NCBI RefSeq assembly: GCF_004114535.1
Contig: NZ_LBJC01000002.1
Coordinates: 303,934-367,933, forward strand
Source of the DNA: Bradyrhizobium nanningense
GTDB lineage: Bacteria; Pseudomonadota; Alphaproteobacteria; Rhizobiales; Xanthobacteraceae
DNA: 64,000 nt
Direction: 5' to 3'
Each line of letters begins with the position of its first letter. The first letter of the stretch is position 1. Of this stretch, positions 38,876 to 47,369 are shown in pieces. The notes under the pieces are model-generated. The model saw only the letters and a list, made by a program, of their open reading frames with translations, was not told where the DNA came from and ran no database searches. Both the position numbers and the translations under genes were made by a program.

Positions 38876-40327
38876 CTAGGTGCCAAAGCGATATTCCGCC
38901 GATGGAATGGTCGCGGTTGCATTCCTGGCCGTCATGGCTGCAGGCTTCGGCGAGGGCGCGATGACATCCGCCCTCGGTCGTACCAATCGGTCTGCGAGGC
39001 GAAATACCCGGTGGGATTGCCTATCCGCGAACCGGCAATCGATGACGGAATTCCGGCTGCCGGCCCATCCGAACTCGCGCAGTCCGAACTCGCGTATTCC
39101 ACGGCGAAACGCTTTCAAGGGGCGCCAGTCAACGGTGCCCCAGGCGTCCGGCTGGGCGGGCACGCCCGCAGCCAGTGCAACGGTCGGCTGCAGCCCGGGC
39201 GGCGTGATCTTGACCAAGTTCAGCAGCGTCGCCGCCACGATCATCATGAGGATCCCGCCAACGCTGAGCGTGATCTGCATCGCAAGCCCTTCCGATATGT
39301 CGAGCAGCGCCAGCAGGCTAGCGAGCGTCAGCAGGACGCCGAGGCAGAAGATTGGCAACGAGTGCTTGCCACAGAGGATGGCGCCGCGCATCACCGCAGT
39401 TGTCAATGCTTGCCGATTGGGCGGCACGAACCACACCGCCACAACCGCAAGAGCCAAGAAATGCAACAGACGCAACGGATCGAGATTGGATTTGTCTAGC
39501 GAGTAAGCCAACTTGGTCAACCCCTGCGGGACTAACGCTTCCAGTGGCTTGATCCTCCAACTCAATGCGATGACAAGGCTGAAGACCAGATAGAGAGCGG
39601 CGGGCACGAGCGCCTTGCGAGATGTTAGCCAGGGGCGCACTCTTTCGCCCTCGATTATCATCCACGCGCCAAGGACCGCCAATAGCTGCCAGGCCAGTGG
39701 ATTGAAAGCCCAATGGCCGCTCGGCCACGCCGGCATGGACCAGCCGAACATATGCACCAGCGCATAAAGCGTCAGCGAGGCGCCAAGCGTTACGTTCGGC
39801 ATTCGGAACAGCAACCACAGCAACGGCGCGAAGAAGAGGTGGAGAAGCACAAAGATCGGCAATACGTCGGTATTGACCGGACGGTATTGCAGGATCGCTG
39901 CGTGCGCGAGCGCCGAGCCCGGCTGGTCCAACAGAATGCGCGTATTGCTCTCATCAGCAAGACGGTCTCCGCCTGCAAGGTGAACCAAGATGGCGCAGGC
40001 GAGCGTCAGCAGCAGAAATGCGACATAGATGTCCCAACTTCGCCGCAGTGTCCGGCGGATCACGCTGGTCCACCCCTCGCAGCTCCGTACCTTGCCGTAG
40101 GCCAGCGCGCATGTGACGCCCGAAACGAACATGAACACTTCCGCGGCGTCGCTGAAGCCGTAGTTCCGCAGCGTCAGCCAGCTTCCAATGTTATTGGGGA
40201 CATGATCAAGAAAGATGCACCAGAGCGCGATGCCGCGGCAGGCATCAATGCGCAGGTCGCGGCTGTTGACTTTGAGCTCCGGCAGAGCGCCCGCAAATGG
40301 CTTCGGGGATGCGGTCCGATCCTGCAT
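38876..40327 (-). CDS. opgC: OpgC-type membrane succinyltransferase for periplasmic glucans
   Basis: A 483-residue membrane protein. The N-terminus RDLRIDACRGIALWCIFLDHVPNN and the following ADAAEVFMFVSG-type segment are hallmarks of the OpgC family, which adds charged groups such as succinyl to osmoregulated periplasmic glucans. About ten hydrophobic helices run to residue 395. The last 80-90 residues (from VDWRPLKAFRRG) are polar, Arg-rich and not like the family, which normally ends soon after the last helix. This tail may be read-through into unrelated DNA after loss of the original end; the recombinase remnant lies just downstream. OpgC proteins are cousins of the acyltransferase 3 group. 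Confidence 0.85.
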   Translation of the reverse strand: MQDRTASPKPFAGALPELKVNSRDLRIDACRGIALWCIFLDHVPNNIGSWLTLRNYGFSDAAEVFMFVSGVTCALAYGKVRSCEGWTSVIRRTLRRSWDIYVAFLLLTLACAILVHLAGGDRLADESNTRILLDQPGSALAHAAILQYRPVNTDVLPIFVLLHLFFAPLLWLLFRMPNVTLGASLTLYALVHMFGWSMPAWPSGHWAFNPLAWQLLAVLGAWMIIEGERVRPWLTSRKALVPAALYLVFSLVIALSWRIKPLEALVPQGLTKLAYSLDKSNLDPLRLLHFLALAVVAVWFVPPNRQALTTAVMRGAILCGKHSLPIFCLGVLLTLASLLALLDISEGLAMQITLSVGGILMMIVAATLLNLVKITPPGLQPTVALAAGVPAQPDAWGTVDWRPLKAFRRGIREFGLREFGWAGSRNSVIDCRFADRQSHRVFRLADRLVRPRADVIAPSPKPAAMTARNATATIPSAEYRFGT

Positions 40328-40764
40328 GGCTTACCTCGTCCAGGGTACGCAGGCTTCGAGAGAAACGATCGAAAGGAACCGAATGTGACAAAAAGCACGC
40401 TGCGGCAGCGCCGCCGTCCAGAATTGCTTCACACCGACCGGCCACGACAGCAATGCGACAATGATGATATGGCCGCGCTGCGCACAACCTTCTGGTGGAG
40501 AGGCCGACCGTCGTCATCATCGTGCAAGCGCCGCAGCCTGTAAATCGGCCGGAGGTCGGTACAGCGAGGTGCCTAGGTCCTATGACCAAGGTACGGTCCG
40601 CCCTGTCGTCTATTTGGTCAGAGCGGCTGGTTCCCGTAGTCCAAGCTCCCTTCTTACCTGACGGCGAACTGCTGCCGAGCCCGAGATGGAAGATGGACGT
40701 ATTCGAAGGTGGGTGTATGATTTTCCATTGATCTCCGGGCGATCAGAGGACGGAGAGCTTTTTC
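40328..40764. other. Intergenic region between opgC and the response regulator
   Basis: About 440 bases between divergent genes. No small gene, hairpin terminator or clear promoter consensus was recognised. Confidence 0.35.
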
Positions 40765-41427
40765 GTGAAAGTGCTTGTTGTTGACGATCACACATTGATT
40801 CGGGCGGCGTTGCACGCCGTCTTGAAGCAATTAAAGCGAGAAGCCGTCATATTCGAAGCTTCGAGCGGTCGAGAGGCCATGCACATCGTCGAGGAGCATC
40901 CCGACATCAGCCTCATTTTGCTTGATATCAATTTGCCTGATCGCGACGGCTTCTCTGTCCTTTGCGAACTGCGCGATCGCTATGCGACCATTGCTGTCGT
41001 CATTCTCTCGTCCTCCGACGATCAAGACACGGTCAAGCGCGCATTCAAACTCGGCGCGCTGGGTTTCATTCCGAAAACCACGGAACGCGAGGTGATGCTC
41101 AACGCTATTGAGCTGGTGTTCTCCGGCGGAGTTTACATCCCCTTGGAGATACTGGAGAAGACAGCGGGCCCGCGGCTTGCAAACAAGCCAGTAGCGCCCG
41201 ACCCGCTCAAGGGGCTCGGATTGACCGATCGGCAGATTGAAGTACTTGCGCTGCTGATGAAGGCAAAGAGCAACAAGGTTATTGCCAAGATGCTCAATAT
41301 GGCAGTGCCAACGGTGAAGAATCACATCACGGTCGTTCTCAAAGCGCTTGGCGTAGCGACACGCACCGAGGCCGTCATCAAGGTCGGAAAAATGGGCTGG
41401 GAGTGGCCGCCGAAATCGGGATCATGA
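40765..41427 (+). CDS. NarL/FixJ-type response regulator
   Basis: A 220-residue two-domain regulator. The receiver domain has VLVVDDH at residues 4-9, the phospho-acceptor Asp54 in ILLDINLP, a VVILSSS strand and GFIPK with the conserved Lys. A LuxR helix-turn-helix follows: GLTDRQIEVLALLMKAKSNKVIAKML and VPTVKNHITVVLKALGVATR. The GTG start at 40765 has GGAGAG seven bases upstream. It ends inside the last codons of the convergent hybrid kinase (6-base overlap of the 3' ends). The kinase is its likely partner. Confidence 0.92.
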   Translation: MKVLVVDDHTLIRAALHAVLKQLKREAVIFEASSGREAMHIVEEHPDISLILLDINLPDRDGFSVLCELRDRYATIAVVILSSSDDQDTVKRAFKLGALGFIPKTTEREVMLNAIELVFSGGVYIPLEILEKTAGPRLANKPVAPDPLKGLGLTDRQIEVLALLMKAKSNKVIAKMLNMAVPTVKNHITVVLKALGVATRTEAVIKVGKMGWEWPPKSGS

Positions 41428-43542
41428 AACTGCCCCAGCGTCTCTCCCACCATCGTGATCCCTAAAGACTTCGTGCATGACAGCGCGGAGCTGCATTGGG
41501 TCGACCGGCTTGTGCAGCAAGACGTATCCTCTATCCTTTGCGTCCCTCAATGGTTCAGCTGCCGTATCGCCGCTGATGAGAATAGCGGGAATCGACGAGC
41601 CAAACGCCGCATTGATTTGTTCAATTGCCCTGATTCCGGTCTTCCCGCGTGCGAGATGATAGTCCGAGATTATGAGATCGGGGCGTTGTTCGCGCTCGGC
41701 AAGTCGGACCAGTGCGGCTTCATCGGATCCGGCGGCAACAACCGAGCATCCCCATTTGCTGAGCAATCCGCCCGTTCCCTCCTGCACGATGGGACTATCG
41801 GCAATAACAAGAATTGCCTTACCATCGACTGCAAAAACACCGGGGTGTGGTAAGGCGGTGGGCGCTACGGATCTGACGCATTCGTCGACCTTCGGAACCA
41901 GGACCGTGAATCGCGAACCGCGACCTACCGTCGAAGCGAGCTCGATTTGATGATTGAGTAGCAGGCGAAGCCTGTCGACAATGGCAAGGCCGAGCCCCAG
42001 TCCGCCGCACCGGTTCTGCTCCGGAGCGGGAATTTGAAAAAACTCGCCAAAAATATTCTGCTTTTGATCCTCGGGAATGCCGGGACCGGTATCGTATACT
42101 TCGATGCGCAGCATTTCACCGCGCCGGCGGCATCCGACCAGGATCCCGCCCTGCAAGGTATAGCGCACAGCATTGGATACCAGATTCAGCAATATGCGTT
42201 CGAGCAGCATGGCGTCGCTCCGTACCCAGGCGTCACTTGGCCTGACGCGTAAGCGCAAGCCTTTTTCTCGCGTCGCCTGATCAAACGCCGTCTCGATTTT
42301 TTGCAACAGGCGTCCGATCGGAAATTCGGTAATGTTAGGGACGAGCATCCCGGCATCGAGTCTCGAAATGTCCAGCAGCGAATTGAACATTTCATCCATT
42401 TCCTTGCGCGTTGCGTCGACTCGCTCGATCGTCCTTGCCCTCTCCGCCGGTTCGAGCGGCGTGCGCAGCTGGGCAACGAACAGCCCTAAGGCATGTAACG
42501 GTTGCCGCAAATCATGGCTTGCCATGGCAAAAAAGCGTGATTTTGCTGCACTGGCGAGCTCCAGTTCTTGCGTCCGCTCTGCGACCTTCCGCTCGAGCTC
42601 GACGCGCGCGCGGCGCAGACGCTCCTCTGCTTTCTTGCGCACCTCGACATCGGCGCTCAGCAACAAGCTAGGAACGGTAATGCTGATCAAGAACATCAAC
42701 ACCAGCAGAAACGATGCGTTAAGGTCCGCAGTTGTGAACGGACCGCCGCCCGTGAGCGTGCCCCAGATCGTGATGCCTGCAAGCACCAGGGCGACCGTCG
42801 CGGTATCGCGCGGACCGCGGCGCAGCGCCGCCCACAACATTGGCACGATCGCCAGAAAACCCAGTGGATCTCGGCCGGGCGTTTGCTCGATCAGGGGGCT
42901 GAAAGCAATGAGTCCAACAACCGCCGCTGTCGTGAGGACGCCGGCCGTCTCCAGAAAAGCATCGCATTCGAAGTCACGATAGCGGCTTGATACCCAAAGC
43001 ACGATAACGGGGGCAATGACCAATGCGCCTGTCACATCTCCCAGCCACCAAGTGATCCACGCGTCCGCGAAACTCTTCTGTTCGATGTACCCGAAGATTG
43101 TCAGGCTGGTCAGTCCAATGCTGGCGCTGATCGGTGTCGCGATCACGACGCAGATCACAGCAAACTTTGCGACAGAATCGGGGCTCGAAAACGTGTTACA
43201 CCCGCCCGACCACCGATTAATGAGATAAGCGCCCACAACGGCTTCAAGCGCGTTACCGGCCGCAATCGCGATTGCGGTGGCAACCGAGCCTGCCGTCGTC
43301 GCATTAGCGATTAACGCTGCCGCAAAAATTGCTGGCCAGGTCCGATATCCCCCCAACAGCACCGCCGCCAGCGCGACACCTGTCGGCGGCCAAATTGGCG
43401 TTGAACTGGGATGAATGGACGCGAGGGCAAGCCCGCCTTTGGCTAAGACGAGATAGACGGCTCCGATTGCGACCAGACTACCGACGTAGCTTACGCCCCG
43501 GCTAGAGTTTGTCGCGGGAGCTAATGATCGAGGGTTGGACAT
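41422..43542 (-). CDS. MASE1 hybrid sensor histidine kinase
   Basis: A 706-residue protein. Residues 18-300 form a MASE1-type membrane sensor with eight or more helices (HPSSTPIWPPTGVALAAVLL is typical). A short coiled coil (KKAEERLRRARVELERKVAERTQ) leads to the dimerisation/phosphoacceptor site FFAMASHDLRQPLHALG, His near residue 343. The ATPase domain has NLVSNAVRY, YDTGPGIPEDQ and GGLGLGLAI. A C-terminal receiver domain has ILVIADSPIVQEG, with LIISDYHLA giving the acceptor Asp near 627. The first receiver acidic pair is altered (IADS). ATG 43542 has AGGA upstream. Ligand unknown; the convergent response regulator is the probable output. Confidence 0.92.
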   Translation of the reverse strand: MSNPRSLAPATNSSRGVSYVGSLVAIGAVYLVLAKGGLALASIHPSSTPIWPPTGVALAAVLLGGYRTWPAIFAAALIANATTAGSVATAIAIAAGNALEAVVGAYLINRWSGGCNTFSSPDSVAKFAVICVVIATPISASIGLTSLTIFGYIEQKSFADAWITWWLGDVTGALVIAPVIVLWVSSRYRDFECDAFLETAGVLTTAAVVGLIAFSPLIEQTPGRDPLGFLAIVPMLWAALRRGPRDTATVALVLAGITIWGTLTGGGPFTTADLNASFLLVLMFLISITVPSLLLSADVEVRKKAEERLRRARVELERKVAERTQELELASAAKSRFFAMASHDLRQPLHALGLFVAQLRTPLEPAERARTIERVDATRKEMDEMFNSLLDISRLDAGMLVPNITEFPIGRLLQKIETAFDQATREKGLRLRVRPSDAWVRSDAMLLERILLNLVSNAVRYTLQGGILVGCRRRGEMLRIEVYDTGPGIPEDQKQNIFGEFFQIPAPEQNRCGGLGLGLAIVDRLRLLLNHQIELASTVGRGSRFTVLVPKVDECVRSVAPTALPHPGVFAVDGKAILVIADSPIVQEGTGGLLSKWGCSVVAAGSDEAALVRLAEREQRPDLIISDYHLARGKTGIRAIEQINAAFGSSIPAILISGDTAAEPLRDAKDRGYVLLHKPVDPMQLRAVMHEVFRDHDGGRDAGAVS

Positions 43543-44280
43543 CGTCGACGTCCTGGACTAAGCAATTGGTTGGTGCACCGAAACTGACTTTTGACCTCTG
43601 GATCCAAGATCGCTTGGTCGACACGGCAGATGCGCTCAGATCGAATTAATCACAACAGTCTGCTGGCGAACTAAGAGACGGCGCATGCGATGGAGCTGGC
43701 CGACTTGCTGTTCAATCCCCGTGGATCGCATCAAGATCCACTGCGACGAACAGGGCGCCGTTGCACCCCGGCGAATTCGCACCGTCTGATGTTCACCCCG
43801 AGCCTTGGGGGGACGCATCGTACGACGAAGCTAGGCGCTCCGAAAGGCGGGAAAATTTGGACCTGGACTGGGTCGCCATATGCGACCTAGACCCATCTCT
43901 CGTTGGATTCTCGGGACTGAACCACTTACACGATAGCTTGCTGCGGCGTGTGACGAGGAAGCGGAAGCTTCGCTCAGAAACAGAAGAATCTCCACGACCG
44001 ATGAGGCGACGAGTGCGCTGCATCCCGCGGCGTTTGCGATGGCCGTGGAATTCTCCTTGATCGAACTACAGTAACGAAGTCTTTGCTTGGTTCCGTGATC
44101 GAGTGGCCTCGTCTACGACCTGCACGGCAATCATCATGCTTGAAGCGCTGCGTGCTTTGTTCGCTATCGCTGACAAAACAGCGCAGTCGCGTCACCGCAT
44201 CCGAGCACCTTCGAAAGCGCGGCGATAGTCCGGCGTGCTCACGCCGGTCAGAGGGCGCCAATTATCACCTGCGTGGGCGA
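43543..44280. other. Gene-poor region upstream of the hybrid kinase
   Basis: No intact gene recognised. Short frames on both strands have stops every 60-100 codons. This segment may include further decayed parts of the type I fusion-protein gene whose end is visible at 44281. Confidence 0.35.
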
Positions 44281-44481
44281 CCGCCCGATCCGAAGACGAA
44301 TGCGCCGTACGACACAGCCTTCGTCCGGATTGATCGAAGCGAATTGGCGGGCATGCCGAACATTCGCCCGTATCCCGGCATGCCGGCGATCGTCCTGAGC
44401 GCGACCGTTCACTGAACCGCGTTCGAGCACATCGTCGGGCCGCTCGCAATGTCATTCGATCAATCATTCCGGCACAAATGA
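44281..44481 (+). pseudogene. Remnant of a type I secretion membrane fusion protein (HlyD family), C-terminus
   Basis: In one frame the sequence gives PDPKTNAPYDTAFVRIDRSE, then RPYPGMPAIVLSATVH, then a TGA at 44413, then TAFEHIVGPLAMSFDQSFRHK and TGA at 44479. This matches the conserved end of HlyD/PrtE-type adaptors (DPRTxAPYYTxRV ... LVPGMPAEVFIQTGERT ... LKPLxDxFxRAFREE). The in-frame stop sits where the family has the GER segment. No recognisable N-terminal part precedes it. It is therefore a broken gene end, notable because the window has two proteins expected to need type I secretion. Confidence 0.7.
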
Positions 44482-44854
44482 CGCGACCCCGCAGCGGTTA
44501 GGAGCCGCATCATCAACTGAGGTGAGCAACGTCCTGTTCGCGCGCCTGTTGAACGCCGCGCACCCCGGGCGCACTCTCAGGAATCGACGTCCGGACTCAG
44601 GCGGGCTTCAGCCGAACCGTTCCCGCGGGTGCTCGCTCGGCCAGCCGCTCTTCAAGAGAGCGCGTCTGCTTCACTCGACGGCGGTGCTGGGTCATTGCGA
44701 GCCTCTTGGAGCAACGGCGAGGCGACTCTTGACGAAAACGGAGCATTCAGTTCCGGGAATGGAAACTAGGACAAGCACGATTTAACTTCGGACACTTGGA
44801 GTCAAATACGGACAGTACCGACAGCTGGATAGGAAAACTCATGACCCGGGCCAG

Positions 44855-44960
44855 TCCGCTCTGGGTCAGGAGCGCCCGTCGACGCGCCCGTCGTGCAAGG
44901 TCCGGTCTCCCACTGACGACCGACATGGCCGCAGCCCGTTCGCTGTTCAGGTGAGGGCCA
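44855..44960 (+). repeat. Dispersed intergenic repeat, copy A
   Basis: About 105 bases from TCCGCTCTGGGTCAGGAGCG to TTCAGGTGAGGGCC, almost identical to 59083-59190 in the same orientation. Both belong to a family marked by CCGCTCTGGGTCAAAAGC-type ends. A diverged member starts near 48470. Confidence 0.85.
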
Positions 44961-44979
44961 AGAGGTGACATCCGGGATA

Positions 44980-45642
44980 TTATTCTATCAACAGCAGCCC
45001 CCGCTTCTTATCGCCGTCGAACGTATTTGTGGCGTCGAACAGCCGCTTCCGCTCGACGAGCCATGGCTGGAAATCGAAATTCACATCGAGTACGAAAACG
45101 AGGTCCTCGGCTTCCAAATAGCCCCCAATTGGGGAATGGTGTCCACTCCCAGCACCAAAAATTTGAGCGCGATCAAAATTCACGATGTAGCGTCGCCCCG
45201 GATCGTTGGAGCGGTGGAGATACTCCAGAAACTGGGTCTCGCCGAGATCGCGCAGGACCGTAACTTTCCGGCTGGTGTGGGACTGGGCGACCTTGGCCAG
45301 CTCGTCAAGCGTGAGACCCATTATGCATACGCCTGTCCAGCAGCTCCAGGTGTCGGCCAAGACCTTGCCCTCCGTGCTCGCCGCCTCGCCAAGGGAGCGG
45401 TATGCATTCGCGACAGCGGCAGGTCCGCAGCGAGAGCCATTTGACTGCCAATCAACGTGTCTTTGGAACGTGGCTGCCACGGGCAGGTGCCACGCACGCT
45501 CTACAAGCTCGGGAGTACGCGTTACCGATGAAGCTATGGCTTCTGCTGGAACGTGCGATCGACTGACCACCAGGGCCCCGGCACACACCAGGCCCACGGC
45601 GATAACCAAGCTGCTGATGCTGACGCGGTGCCATCGCTTCAT
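44980..45642 (-). CDS. Phytochelatin-synthase-like exported protein
   Basis: A 220-residue protein of the phytochelatin synthase (peptidase C83) fold. Residues 1-30 form a signal peptide or anchor (SSLVIAVGLVCAGALVV). The catalytic triad is visible: Cys72 in NGSRCGPAAVANA, His169 in GHHSPIGGYL, and Asp186 in FVLDVNFDFQPWLV. Bacterial members are half-size; characterised ones cleave glutathione to gamma-Glu-Cys and mostly do not make phytochelatin. Here export to the periplasm is expected. ATG 45642 follows AAAGG. The gene is divergent from dodecin at 45848. Metal stress or thiol turnover is a reasonable guess. Confidence 0.85.
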   Translation of the reverse strand: MKRWHRVSISSLVIAVGLVCAGALVVSRSHVPAEAIASSVTRTPELVERAWHLPVAATFQRHVDWQSNGSRCGPAAVANAYRSLGEAASTEGKVLADTWSCWTGVCIMGLTLDELAKVAQSHTSRKVTVLRDLGETQFLEYLHRSNDPGRRYIVNFDRAQIFGAGSGHHSPIGGYLEAEDLVFVLDVNFDFQPWLVERKRLFDATNTFDGDKKRGLLLIE

Positions 45643-45847
45643 GGGTCAAAACCTTTGGTAGCAATGACGATATCGGCCGGCAAAGTTATATTCAGAAGCC
45701 AACTGGCAGGAAGCAGATTCCATGTGCGCGTCGATCAACAGGAAAAGTGGCAGCCTATCGGACCCTTTTCGGCAGCATCCCTCCGACACGTATCGGTGTC
45801 GGGATCCAGATGCTAGATTTCCGGCCCCTACCGAAGAGGAGGACGAC

Positions 45848-46063
45848 ATGCCCGATAGCGTCTACAAGGTCATTGAACTTATCGGCACCAGCACCGACTC
45901 GTGGGAGAAGGCGGCTGCCAATGCGGTCGAGCAAGCCGCTAAATCTCTCCGAGATCTTCGCATTGCAGAGGTCGTCAAGCTCGATATGCAACTGGATGAC
46001 AAAGAAAAAGTCGAGGCCTATCGCGCCAAGCTCAACGTGTCGTTCAAGTTTGAGGGCACCTGA
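45848..46063 (+). CDS. Dodecin flavin-binding protein
   Basis: A 71-residue protein from ATG 45848 with GAGGAGG just upstream. It matches dodecin along its whole length: VYKVIELIGTSTDSWEKA, then AVEQAAKSLRDLRIAEVVKL, then the strand KVEAYRAKLNVSFKFE. Dodecins form 12-subunit shells that store or buffer flavins. The family's aromatic residue that stacks on flavin, usually Trp in the TSxxSWEDA segment, is present in DSWEKA. The long frame from 45722 is rejected because it lacks a ribosome site and family match. Confidence 0.93.
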   Translation: MPDSVYKVIELIGTSTDSWEKAAANAVEQAAKSLRDLRIAEVVKLDMQLDDKEKVEAYRAKLNVSFKFEGT

Positions 46064-46206
46064 GTCTCAAGCACCTCGCCCTTGCGGGCGAGGATGGCTC
46101 ATTGGAAAAAGTGCGTTGCACGGACCGACCAACCGGGCGCCATGGCCTATCCCGGAAGTTGGCACTAGTCCGACCGAGACCGATATGCTCTGATGCGAGG
46201 GAGCGC

Positions 46207-46536
46207 ATGGCGCGTGGTGGCCCCATGTACATGGTCATTCGCAAGTACACGAAGGTTCGTTCGGTAGCGGACGTCGCTCGTCGCGCCAAGAGCGGCGTCG
46301 GTGAGATCCTGAGGCAATCGCAGGGATTTAGATCTTACCATGTGCTGGATGCGGGCGACGGCGTCGGTATCGCCGTGATGATATTCGATGACCGCGAGAG
46401 CGCCAACGCAGCGAACGCCAAGATACTGGCGTTTGTTCAGGCAAGTCTGCATGACCTCGATCTTGGGGTCCCCGAAATAACCAGCGGCGAAGTTTTGGTG
46501 GACATAGAGCCTGATGGATCTTCCGGCATAAAGTAG
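46207..46536 (+). CDS. Small protein with ferredoxin-like (ABM-type) fold, unknown
   Basis: A 109-residue protein from ATG 46207, with GAGG six bases upstream; ATG 46225 (MYMVIRKY) is an alternative. The pattern, strand MVIRKYTKV, helix DVARRAKSGVGEILRQ, strand SYHVLDAGDGVGIAVMIFD, helix ANAANAKILAFVQ, is that of dimeric alpha/beta barrel proteins related to antibiotic biosynthesis monooxygenase domains. No catalytic function can be assigned. It follows dodecin in the same direction with a gap of about 140 bases. Confidence 0.65.
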   Translation: MARGGPMYMVIRKYTKVRSVADVARRAKSGVGEILRQSQGFRSYHVLDAGDGVGIAVMIFDDRESANAANAKILAFVQASLHDLDLGVPEITSGEVLVDIEPDGSSGIK

Positions 46537-46684
46537 CGTCGCCAGTTCCATGGCGGGTGCTGCCCTTGCTCATGTCATCGAGCTGATGTCCACCCTCGCG
46601 TTTGCTACAATCGCGCCCTGAACCTACGCGTGTCGCCGCTCAGGAACATCCGACCGCGAGGGCTTTTCGAGGAGCAGCAACGAC

Positions 46685-46900
46685 ATGAAGCAACACGCCT
46701 TCGAAGCATTTTCCATCCCGGCGATCTGCTGGACACCGCTCGTACTTATAGGCACCGCGAAGCCGCCAAGAGATCCTGATGAAGAGGAAGAAGATGAGGA
46801 GGACGAAGACGACGAAGGGGAAGATGACGCCGACGAACCGGCGGTCGTGCGGGAGCCGGACGAAGACAGATTGACGCGTGTTCGGAAATCGGCGCTATAA
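46685..46900 (+). CDS. Small acidic protein, unknown
   Basis: A 71-residue protein with an N-terminal FSIPAICWTPLVLIGTAKPP segment, then a long Asp/Glu run (about residues 30-48), then EPAVVREPDED and a basic end. AGGAG lies ten bases before ATG 46685. The acidic low-complexity tract is encoded by GAA/GAG/GAC/GAT repeats. Similar small acidic proteins occur in bradyrhizobia by my recollection; the function is unknown. Its stop codon overlaps the -10 box of the next gene. Confidence 0.55.
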   Translation: MKQHAFEAFSIPAICWTPLVLIGTAKPPRDPDEEEEDEEDEDDEGEDDADEPAVVREPDEDRLTRVRKSAL

Positions 46901-46901
46901 T
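46871..46901 (+). promoter_or_regulatory. Sigma-70-like promoter for a possibly leaderless gcrA-like mRNA
   Basis: TTGACG at 46871-46876 and TATAAT at 46896-46901 with a 19-base spacer. The TATAAT ends eight bases before ATG 46909, so transcription would begin at or next to the start codon. No ribosome site precedes that ATG. Confidence 0.55.
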
Positions 46902-46908
46902 ATTCCCC

Positions 46909-47232
46909 ATGAGCTGGGATGCGAAAGACATAGGGCTCCTCACCAGGCTCTGGTCTGCAGGACAGAGCGCGGCGCAGATAGCGCGTCGGCTCGGATGCAG
47001 TCGTAACGCGGTCTGCGGGATGCTTACCCGTCAGGGGCTGAAGCGAGGCCACAAGCCGCCCACGGCAAGGCCCAAGATAAGGCCATCCCCGAAGCTCAGG
47101 CCAACGTCGGCAGCTTGCGTCCGTCCAGCCGTAAAGAAGGTGTCGCCGAACGCACCTGAGAAGCGGCAGCCCAAGCTCAGCAAGCAGCAGCTTTACGAGA
47201 TTCTGGCTGAGGCGGTCAAAAATACTGGCTAA
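46909..47232 (+). CDS. GcrA-like cell cycle regulator family protein
   Basis: A 107-residue protein. The N-terminus MSWDAKDIGLLTRLWSAGQSA followed by QIARRLGCSRNAVCGML is the GcrA helix-turn-helix signature, which in true GcrA binds methylated GANTC promoters with sigma-70. The rest is basic, proline-rich and shorter than chromosomal GcrA (about 170 residues), and lacks an obvious C-terminal sigma-interacting domain, though EKRQPKLSKQQLYEILAEAV forms a short helix. So it is a small paralogue, not the main cell cycle GcrA. The mRNA may be leaderless. Confidence 0.8.
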   Translation: MSWDAKDIGLLTRLWSAGQSAAQIARRLGCSRNAVCGMLTRQGLKRGHKPPTARPKIRPSPKLRPTSAACVRPAVKKVSPNAPEKRQPKLSKQQLYEILAEAVKNTG

Positions 47233-47369
47233 GAGTTCACCGCGAACACCTGTTGCGCTGCAGTCAGTGTCTGTCTCGGCTCGTCGGTTTCGGAGGCGTG
47301 CACCTTGTTCGTCTGGTTCGAATGTCCGCTGTGGGTCAAAGGCTGCCTTAGCTCGCCGCATCGCCTTGT

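Noticed and set aside
38880..39506. Plus-strand frame starting MVAVAFLAVMAAGFGEGAM opposite the end of opgC
   Set aside because: The hydrophobic start is attractive, but the rest is a polar shadow of opgC with no ribosome site or family.
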